Shown here piece by piece: positions 48,001-56,600 of a stretch of 64,000 nt of DNA. Below the pieces are notes generated by a model. It had not been told where the DNA came from. It ran no database searches and was given only the letters and a program-made list of their open reading frames with translations. Made by a program: the position numbers and the translations under genes. Source of the stretch: Acanthaster planci (taxonomy: Eukaryota > Echinodermata > Asteroidea > Valvatida > Acanthasteridae); assembly GCF_001949145.1 (NCBI RefSeq), contig NW_019091364.1, positions 1,610,516 to 1,674,515 on the forward strand. Reading direction: 5' to 3'. Each line of letters opens with the position of its first letter. Position 1 is the first letter of the stretch.

Positions 48001-49470
48001 GATGTAAGCGTTACCATTTGGACTTTTATTTTGCAGTGAGAAACCTTCATATCTCTTGAACAACAAACGGATGTTTCTCGTTGAACCAACATTCTGTAGT
48101 TTGTCCATTTCTGCACCAAAAAAGGAAGAACACCAAGCCTTACATGCCAGTTACCATTTTCGTTTGTTTCTCATTTCAGAAGGCCAAATCGGTCCAAGCT
48201 TGAATTTCAAGTTCAGTTCATAGATTTTCCTCCCCTTGGCCCAAACGTACTTAAGGTTTCAAAGAGTGATCCATGAAATTGACTTTTTCCTCACTTTTGA
48301 GAGGGTCTTTCTGCTTGTGAACCCTACTGCACAGACATGACGATTGCACCCAGGCTGCCATTCGCACCGCCATCTCGGTACCCATGCAGGTGGCCAAATG
48401 CATCACCGGTGTCTGGGAACCACTGAAGGAGATGGCCAAGCATGGTAACACGCAGTGCGTCTCGGACCTGCAGGTAACCTGCAAGAAACTACAACCCTTG
48501 CAAGGTTGCATTTGCAACCCCATGAAACTATCACAAGACCTCACAAGTCCAACGCAGGACTTCCAGTCTGAATTCAAGTCATAAACTATTTACATGAACT
48601 CTAACAAAAGCAGTCCTTCGTCACTGTTTGCCCTGTTGCTAGTATAACTGGTCTCATGTCTGGTCTTGTGTCTGGTCATGTGACTGGTTGTGTGTCTGGT
48701 CTTGTGACTGGTAATGCCATGTGTGTGGCCTGGTCATGTGACTGGTCTTGAACCCTGTTTCTGTGACCCCTACACAGCTCTAAGTTTGTTGCGCCCCTTG
48801 GGACCTTGCTCTGCCCCCCTTACAAGCTCCCCCTACTTTTAGCTGACAGTTCGTCTGTTTCTGTTATCACAGGTCGGAGCCAAAGCACTGGAGGTGGGCG
48901 TGTTGGGTGCCTACTACAACATCATGATCAACATTCCAAATGTGGAGGATGCTGGTTTCAAAGCCAAGGTAACCACTGGTCTTATTTGAGCTCTTTCCAA
49001 GTTTTGAAAATATGAACTAACATTGTGCCCATCCATGGTAAAAACCATAAAAGTTTACCATTAATAAAGGACTTTATAGCGCCATTGAATGTGACAAGGT
49101 AGATGTGCATGCCTCTAGCATTGCCACATTTGTGTGCACATTGAAACGAAAAGTAGCACGGTGCCATAGGGGTCTTACACATGTAAGCCATAGCTCATGT
49201 GTCCTGTATTGGCTGTTGTGAATGAAAGCCAATAGCGCCATCTAAAGGTCATGCACAAAGCCAATGGTTCACAGGACTTATTGCCAACAGATGAGTTTAA
49301 AAATCACCACATTTGGGGGGATTCTTCGTGATCCAAGAGTCTCCAGCCAGTGAAATTCTTTTGTCTTCTTTTCTCTTCTGTGGCAGGCGAAAGAGGACGT
49401 AGAGGGGTTCTTGAAGCTGGCAAGAGAGGGCGCTGCAGAGGTGCTCAAAATTGTAGATGAAAGAGCTTAG
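42069..49470 (+). CDS. FTCD: FTCD, formimidoyltransferase-cyclodeaminase, 14 exons, 544 aa
   Basis: This bifunctional enzyme of histidine breakdown transfers the formimino group from formiminoglutamate to tetrahydrofolate, then deaminates it to 5,10-methenyl-THF. It is also the microtubule-associated 58K Golgi protein. Exons: 42069-42131, 42898-43081, 43893-44021, 44176-44264, 44631-44810, 45192-45329, 45794-45925, 46113-46174, 47058-47190, 47605-47766, 47960-48003, 48335-48473, 48873-48968, 49387-49470 (1635 nt). All introns are GT-AG and all junctions are in frame. The formiminotransferase N-domain starts with [24 protein letters not shown] carries the catalytic His (H85, equivalent to human H82). 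The second half of the transferase has [20 protein letters not shown] and GTKEQAHRI. The linker is near 326-340. The cyclodeaminase domain has [10 protein letters not shown] (357-366), MVGWMTYG, and VDADAAAF (413-420), followed by the LPKNTEEEK loop. Length matches the human enzyme (541 aa) and no key motif is missing. The start has A at -3. Transcription diverges from TTLL4. Confidence 0.97.
42629..42748. mobile_element. Small MITE-like hairpin in FTCD intron 1
   Basis: TAACGTGCATGACGGTATAG begins the left end, and 23-base arms mirror each other with two mismatches. The element is 120 bp and non-coding. Confidence 0.6.
43591..43720. mobile_element. ATTCACAATAG foldback family, copy A
   Basis: The left GATTCACAATAGTGCGCC and right CTATTGTGAA ends are inverted. 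The inner arms share GCGTTGGCCA. About 130 bp long, it lies in FTCD intron 2. Its core (GTTGGCCAATCACAATGCGC) matches copy B at 49955-50104. Confidence 0.65.
44294..44321 (+). promoter_or_regulatory. Four tandem AGGTCA half-sites (DR1-DR2-DR1) in FTCD intron 4
   Basis: AGGTCA occurs at 44294, 44301, 44309 and 44316 with spacers of 1, 2 and 1 bases. Direct repeats with one-base spacing are the preferred sites of HNF4 and RXR heterodimers. It lies 30 bases past the exon 4 donor. An intronic enhancer is inferred, not shown. Confidence 0.5.
46320..46680. repeat. Degenerate repeat of about 70 bp in FTCD intron 8
   Basis: The phrase CTTGTGTCCTTGAG followed by GGTACTTTATCATAAT recurs about five times (near 46327, 46397, 46464, 46540 and 46612) at roughly 70-base spacing, with heavy divergence. 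Confidence 0.55.
46690..46915 (+). repeat. GACCAG/CTGGTC element, intron 8 copy
   Basis: It contains clustered ACAAGACCAG repeats and an ACTTGAATTCAGACTGGAGG core. The whole segment reappears inverted at 48535-48763 in intron 12, so the two copies face each other across FTCD exons 9-12. Confidence 0.7.
48535..48763 (-). repeat. GACCAG/CTGGTC element, intron 12 inverted copy
   Basis: This is the reverse-complement partner of 46690-46915. It shares CCAGTCTGAATTCAAGTCA and runs of TGACTGGTCTTGTGTCTGGT. It starts about 60 bases after the exon 12 donor. Confidence 0.7.
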
Positions 49471-49524
49471 AGGCGAATGAGAGTCGTATACCGTATTTGT
49501 CCCTTGAGTATATCAGATATCCTA

Positions 49525-49530
49525 ATTAAA
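49525..49530 (+). promoter_or_regulatory. Candidate FTCD poly(A) signal
   Basis: ATTAAA, the commonest variant of the poly(A) hexamer, lies 55 bases after the FTCD stop codon and is followed by GT-rich sequence. Confidence 0.4.
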
Positions 49531-49954
49531 ACAATACGTCTCACGTCTGCATGTTTTCTGAAGACACCCATGCAACTCTTCATAGTTCAGGTCAGCTAGG
49601 TTAGGTCGAGTTGAAGCTCAGATATGCAATACATGCTAAAACATAATTGCGCAATTCTCTGTGTTCATAAATATGCTTTTGTGGTGCGTATTGAAATCAT
49701 TTTATAATATGGAAGTGTGACGGAATAGCTGTGCCGTAGGACGTGTGCTTTGTTTTCCAGCCGGTGTGGTTTTAAATGTGATATACCCTGCGATAATGCA
49801 ACCCGTCTTTCCTTTTTTGTTTTTTCTTCCAAAAGGGAGATGGTTGAATGACGGTAGTAATTGTTCTTTACAAACCGCTTTAATATATGACACAACAGCA
49901 ATACATCTTGTGTGTGCCCTGAAAGTGTGAAATGTGACACTGTTTAATACGAGC

Positions 49955-50104
49955 GATTCACAATAGTGCGCCACCAAGAGTTTGCAACACGTTGGCCAAT
50001 CATAACGCGCGAAATTTGTCGACCCTTTCCAAACGCCCATTGGGTCGACAAATTTCGCGCATTGTGATTGGCGTTGCAAACTCTTGGTGGCGCACTAATT
50101 TGAA
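49955..50104. mobile_element. ATTCACAATAG foldback family, copy B (long perfect-like stem)
   Basis: AGTGCGCCACCAAGAGTTTG at the left is mirrored exactly at 50077-50096. The two arms (about 55-62 bp) match almost fully apart from a short indel, and the loop is under 15 bases. It lies about 480 bases past the FTCD stop and relates to copies at 43591 and 58128. Confidence 0.8.
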
Positions 50105-51339
50105 AGGGCCGTATTGAAGTTCGATTTTTAGAATTTACTGAACCAGAGGGCGGACAAGGCAGTAATCTGATTTTAAGGGATGTAGTGTAGTTTAAAAAGT
50201 GTACACTGCCGGCCGCTGGCCCAATGCAATGGAATTTTGGACACATTATTTTATTTTGTTGAACGTGAGTATTTTTCAACAGAGCATATGCATCACAGGG
50301 TGATGGCTCATCTATCTCTGAGACAGGGTGTTTAGGTGTGGCATAACCCACGGAATAAGCGTATGCAACAGATTGGCGCAATGTGCACATGGAGGTAATG
50401 GCTGAAATGCCCCTCCCTAAACATACGATCCAGTTTTCAACATTTTGAAGTTGCATTTACAAACCCTTAAGAACATATTCAATTGATTTTTTTAATGACA
50501 TGTACATTGTAAATTATAAATCATTTACCACAATACAGTTTGCGAGTCTGCTCAGAATTCACAGGCAGATTATAATCTGGCCCCCTTCCTGTATGCCAAA
50601 ATTCATATGCTTTGCTGTGTTAGTATTCAAGCCACCAGACCAAGATGAACCTGTTGCTGCATGGTATATTGCATGTTATGCAAAGGAAAGTCCCATACGG
50701 GCTTGTATAGAGCTGTCTGTTTTGAATTTGTCAGAAAACAAAAAACTGAAGCAAACCTTCAAAAGGACTGCATCAGCATGAAAATTTAAAAAAAAAAAGG
50801 ATTTTACTGAAATTACAGCGAGTACAAACTCGTTTTACAAATGCAATTTTGCTGGCTGTGCCTTAAAGTCAACAGTGACACAAAACCTTGACGTAATTTA
50901 CATCAAGCATAGATTTTTATCAATTTCTTCTTTATGATTAACAAGTGTTCATGTGGACTGACTTTTAAACGGCCAGAAAATGTGGTTTTCTGAAATATTT
51001 TTGTCTCGGTTAGCATGTGAAAGATTTTATCAATATAATGGAATTGATAATTACTGAATAAAAAGCATGGAATTCAAACAAAATTCCCGCTGTCTGAGTT
51101 TAGTGTTTCAGAAATTGCTTCACGTGCATTTATTCAAGTGAGGTATCAAAATGGGTCATAAACGGGCAATAAAACACGCCCTGATGTGTCAATAAATACA
51201 AATGAAATCAATTAACGAGGTACAAATTTCTGAGAATCAGGCCTGAAATTGAAGGTGTCTTTTCAGTGTAGACAAATGATTCAAATAGCTATGATTACAA
51301 CTTTAACAGGAAAAAAAATCAAAACCTCTACGGTGTGCT

Positions 51340-51560
51340 TGTTAGACTAAGTCTTAAAGTTTGCAGTTCTGAACAAAGAAAATTGGCTGGGGTTGGATTC
51401 AAACCAGCAACCCCCAAAATGGAGTACCTGGTGATCTACCTACGCAGATTTTGTGTCTACCCAAGTCTGCTCTGTTTTTATCGTAAGACTGCATTGGGCA
51501 CAGTAGAAGTGCACTACTCGGGCATTTCGTAGATTGGCGGTTCACATCCTGCTGTGGTCA
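51340..51560. repeat. SINE-like remnants
   Basis: A minus-strand B-box-like word (GGTTTGAATCC at about 51400) and a plus-strand one (GGTTCACATCC at about 51540) sit within 150 bases. They suggest fragments of tRNA-derived elements in opposite orientation. No intact tRNA fold is visible. Confidence 0.35.
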
Positions 51561-52959
51561 CTTTCATCAGGGGTGTGAGAATTCAGCTTTTTAGCTGATT
51601 TCAGCTTTTTTTGTTTAGATGTTGACCCTGAATTTCAACTTTTTTGTACACCTGGTCTGTAGAAAAGTGTGGGAACTTTTCAGCTTTTTGCTAGCTGTTT
51701 TCAGCTTTAATTTAAAGTGGCCACTCACAATCCTGTTTCATTCCACACAAAATCATATCCTGTCTCTTTGGATCAAACCAGCCCAACTGAGCAGGCTTTC
51801 CAACCATCAGCGTGCAGTCAACCACCAGGCTTGTTCAAAATGACAGCATCCTGGAATGCTATGAGCTCTTCTCAGCAAACTTTATCGTACGATCCCTCAA
51901 ACTTCACAAGAACGTTAGTATTTTTTAATGCAGAATTGAATTTCCCGTATAATATTTAAGTGTTACTTATTAAAATAATAACCTTTGCCACACAATAACC
52001 ACATGATCACACTTTTGGTATATCCTGGTAGAATGGACAAGTACTGTACAACAAATATTTTGTATGAAAATGGAAAATTTGCACTTGATTGGGTTCATAA
52101 CTCTGAAAACCAAATACATGTATAATGTTTGGTGAACACACAAAACAATGGTAACACTTTTCATGCACATCACAAATGTATGAACAAATTAATTTAAAAT
52201 AATCAACGAAGAACTCGAGAAAGGAAACAACTATAAGAAGGAACATTCTGATGCTCTTCCAAAAAGCCAAATCAATACTGATATATCTTCACTTGATTCT
52301 AACTTCGAAACCTGAAATTTGCTTTTCTCAAATAAAATATCTCTAGATTATAAAATGTACATGTACGCCGATTTTCATAACGTATACATTACAGTTGCAT
52401 ATTAGGTATCTCAACCAAACTTGTCAAAGCTGCACGGTTCCAGCTCTTTCATTTTTTCTTTTCAAAATGAACAATCTACAAATCGTGGGGGGGGTGCTAT
52501 GCACTTTTGTTGGCACTGGCATTTCATTTACAAGCTTGGAGAAAGTTCGGACATGGACTGCAATTTGATTGCCAGCCAGTCGCCTTTTAAATGTGCCCAG
52601 GTACGATACTTTTCCGCTAGAGCATCCCTGGCTGAGCTGACATGGAGCATCTCATCGCTGTTGCCTTTAACGTTTGCGGTATTCACGGTCAACCTCAAAT
52701 GGTTAATATGTGCATTCTATGCACAGGAATGCCCAATGCCCACGTAGAATGACATAATCCCACGTAGACTGGTTTCCACGTGAAAATGCCAGGTTCCGAT
52801 AGATTTTTCTTTACCTTGATCAAAGTTCCACCATTTTTCAAACGACTGCTGGCAATCAAAATCAAAGATAGAATTTAAACAAACATTTCCAACAAATCTT
52901 TTCCACTTACTAAATAATAAATATTATTACTACCTTTCTCTTTCACACAATAAGCCATT

Positions 52960-53305
52960 TGTGGTTTAAATTTGACTAAAATCTGGTACACTGAATTCTT
53001 TAAATTCATGCGAGCATAACAATTTAAATTCTCCATACTGAAACCACTGTTGCCATACCTTGTGATTCGTGGCAAGCTTTTGCTTAGTTACATAAGAGAC
53101 GCCTTGCAACAATACACTGTTCTTAATGGATAAGAAGGGCACAAAGGAACCAGTCCATTCCAGAGATGGTGGTTGCTTTGTGAAAGCTTGCCCCGAATCA
53201 CGAGGTATAGCAACAGTGTCTTTAGTCTGGGGAATTCAAATTGTTATGTTTATGTGCAATCAGATAACTCAGTGTACCAGATTTTATTCAACTTTAACTC
53301 GAAAA
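52960..53305. repeat. Diverged inverted repeat pair
   Basis: The segment 52960-53080, read on the minus strand, resembles 53180-53305 on the plus strand. Shared features include ATCACGAGGTAT-like and CAGTGTACCAGATTTTA words, with a centre near 53.12 kb. Their translations share PRITRY and NSVYQIL, but I take this as shared DNA ancestry rather than coding. It overlaps the probable 3' end of TMEM106. Confidence 0.6.
53283..53288 (-). promoter_or_regulatory. Candidate TMEM106 poly(A) signal
   Basis: The minus strand reads AATAAA about 340 bases past the stop codon. It is the first canonical hexamer downstream. It would place the 21-base repeat array within the 3' UTR. Confidence 0.4.
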
Positions 53306-53439
53306 AGGCTTACTGGAGCAAGCATGCCTTTTGGCACAAAAGTTGTTGCCAACCAATGGTGAACTTTCTGCAAACTTTGGCTGCCCATTCAAAATGGCGG
53401 TCACTTTGTGTCAACAAAAGAGAAGGTCTTGGAAAGCCA

Positions 53440-53586
53440 GGTTCCAGTGTTGGAATGCTGGGTTCCCATACAAGAATGCCAAGCTTAAATGTGGAATGTT
53501 GGGGTTCCTATATGGGAATCTGGGTTTCCGTGCAGAGACTCCAGGTTCCCATTCAGGAATTCTGAGATTCCCATATGGGAATATCT
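53440..53586. repeat. 21-bp tandem repeat, about 7 degenerate units, in the TMEM106 3' UTR
   Basis: Units of the form GGTTCCCATATGGGAATCTGG recur with an exact 21-base period. Each unit is itself quasi-palindromic (TTCC...GGAA). Starting 42 bases beyond the TMEM106 stop, it lies in the likely 3' UTR. The period of 7 codons explains periodic open frames here. Confidence 0.75.
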
Positions 53587-53627
53587 CACGAATGATCAGA
53601 AATGCTAAGAAACTCTCATAACACGTT

Positions 53628-56600
53628 CTAAGTGTATATCTTGGCATATTCATCAAACTCAACTGCCTCCAAGATGAGCTGCGGCTCATCATCCTTGGCC
53701 TGCTTGGGATTGCAATTGACGCGAAAATACTCGTTAACTACTTTCTGGTCGTTCTGCGTCATCAGAGTAAAGTTGAAGGTCGACCTTAAGAGAAAGAGAG
53801 AAAAAAATCACAACAAATGCATCAGCCTAAGGATGCTTTTCTGCTGGCATCTTGCGCTTGTCTCGACATGAAATGCTCACTTTCCAAGCAGCGAAAGCAA
53901 AAACTTGTTTTCCTCCGAGACATCACGAGGAAAAGCGCTTACAAATGGACCGAGCACGCATCAGAGTTTGAACGATAGATGAATGCGACAATAAAGACAT
54001 TTTGCTTGACCGCTTTCAGACTCCAAGACTCACATTCACAATTGATGTATCTGCACCCATGCCGAGTTTCACAAAGATCTGTTTTTCTATAGGACAGACA
54101 AGATTCGAGGGGGCGCGACGTCAGCTTTGAGAACATAAAAAAATGTAAACAGTCTTTACAGGGAATTGAATACTGGTCATCTTTAGTGTTATGACAACTG
54201 CCTGATTGAAGGACAAGGTTTCATACTCACTCAAACTGCATGTAGATGAAATTGTCACGTGTTCCCGAAGGACGGCAATAAGTTCTGCAAATCAAAAACA
54301 ATAATAACAGTTTTAGGGCCCGGGAACCCGAAACCTGACCGTTGATTATGGGTACCCCATTCCATTTTGTTGAACTTTTTACCTGACACTACTTTGGTGA
54401 AATTTTGTTCCAACAATTTTGACAGGCATGCAACCTTTTCTTTTGATTATTGCCCGAAAACTATTGGGGAAAAAATCTGAATAAAACATCTTGAGAGACC
54501 GTGTCCTAACAATTTCCCCCTCGTCTACATTGGAGATGACGATGTTTACATGTTTGTGACACTAAGGGAAAGCGACGCCCTTTGTTTAATAACGACAATT
54601 CCCACCACCAACAGTAGCTTTGTCACAAAGTGTGGGCAAGGACGAGTTATAAAACTTGACTTCCACATTTTGCGCTGATCTTCACAATAATTACGAGTAC
54701 CCAGGTACCCGCCCGTTATGGGAATCGGGTACCCGGTTCCCAAAGTACCCGTAAATGCACACAACTAAATAGTTCATGAGAAAGGGTCTGAAAGGAATGC
54801 CTAAATAATCCGGCACTTCCAGGCTTACGTGGCAGGCTACACATTCTGAATGCTGCTGTTCTTTGGAATGATTTATATGTTTAGGGGTTGAATTTATCTT
54901 CAGATATAAAGCCCAACGTTCAAGTTAAGAAAGATTTGAGATTTAACTTACATTGGGAAATCTTTGTTTGTCAAAGTCATGTTAAGCGGCTCTTTAATCT
55001 GCAAAGCGAAATGGTGGAACAAGATGTTAGACCAAGGAAGGCTAGTGCTTGAAGGAATGGTTGTGGGAAGGGGTAGATGGGGGGGAGGGACGGGAGAGGG
55101 TGAGCTGGCTAAAATAAATAGGAATATTTGACTTGGTTAGATGGGACATCCATTGGAGTATCGAGTGGAAGGAACAGGGTTCCCACAGAAATCTGGAAAC
55201 CACATTCCAGGACTTTCCAGGACCAACATATGACCATTTCCACCACCTGTTGTTCTGAGCATGTGCGCACAGTTCTGAGCGGGGGCAATACTGTGAAAGG
55301 GACCGATACGTCTGCTGCCACCAGCGTCTCAAAGTTTCCCACTGCAAGACCATAGGTCAAGCTGGGCCGTAAAAAAAAACACTAGACCAGAACCTGACGT
55401 TCTAAATTCTGTAGGGGAGGTGTTCCAACGACGCATTTATTGAGTTGTGTGGTTTCGAAGGAAAAACTGTAGCCAGGTATCGTGGTCCTCGAAAGAATGC
55501 CCGACTACTTCTTTTGAGGCTTTGGGCTTTAAGGGAATTGACAGTAGGGAGAGGAGCACTGGAAGGGGTGGGGCTGGGGCTGGGGCTGGGGCTGGGGAGT
55601 TTGTGGGAGGGGGAAATGCTTCTACTCACTACTCACCTGCACTGTAGATCTAACGGGGATGGGGCTATTGGGAACAAATTTCGGGAACGTAAATATCTGC
55701 TTATGGAAGAGGACGGTGACTTGAATCTTGATGTCGTTTGTCATCACAGGCACAAAATTGTTATTTGTGACATTGTAAATCGACTGTGAACAAAAAAACA
55801 GATATTGAAATTTAGTCAAAACAGGGGGACTTGGGGAAACATCAAAATAAAAGCAAAGAAAGCAAGACAGTCGCTACGACATGACAAAAATAAATTTCAC
55901 AATATGAAACTGGTTTCAATTTCATTCCCTGCCGAGTAAACATATTTCATGATTCATTCAGCTTTCTTGCTTTCATTTTTCCTCTCGGTGATAATATAAT
56001 TGACAAAAGAACTATTTTATTCTCAGTTTTCCTGATAAACACATCGTGATACAGTTACTGAAAACTGTTTGATAAGTTATTAACATGTACAACGTACGTT
56101 ATTTTACTGCATGACAATTTATAGTCTGCATTACTCTTTACAATTTTGTGTAACAGTTGTAACGAGAGGTAATGTGACGTAACAATAAGCTACTGGTGGA
56201 ACTCTTTAGGTGACTGGTACGCCGCACTCACCTTTAAAGTCATGAAACACCTGTCGTCTGTCACGTTCAGGTCAACATGGAGGGTGGTGACGTTGTCGTG
56301 TACAACCTCTATGGACCTGGGGATGAGGAAGGCACACAGGATGCCGGCCAGGACAACGCAGAAGAGGATTGAGAGGGAGACGTAGAGCCAGCTGCCGAGC
56401 GAAAACGGTCACGACGAAAGAAACAAAAAAAAATTAGATAGCCACTAAGAATCTCTTCGACATGAAAAGTGTTGACTGTTGGATTTTTTGAAAGCCGGGA
56501 ACTGGTCTGGGCCCTCCAAAATCTTCAACTTTGCAGGAGAGACCAACAGCACAGTGTGGTTTAGACTGTCAAGGGGTTGTCAAGTCCTGTGGGAAGTTAC

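Larger units (their letters stand above)
49531..53282. other. Repeat-rich intergenic region between FTCD and TMEM106
   Basis: The two genes converge on this stretch. It holds a strong foldback element (49955-50104), a SINE-like remnant near 51340-51560, T-rich TTTCAGCTTTTT repeats at 51580-51710, and part of a diverged inverted pair centred near 53.1 kb. No exon is supported. Confidence 0.6.

Noticed and set aside
53939-54136. Cys-rich minus-strand ORF in TMEM106 intron 6
   Set aside because: The flanking exons join in frame without it, and the TMEM106 family has no such insert.
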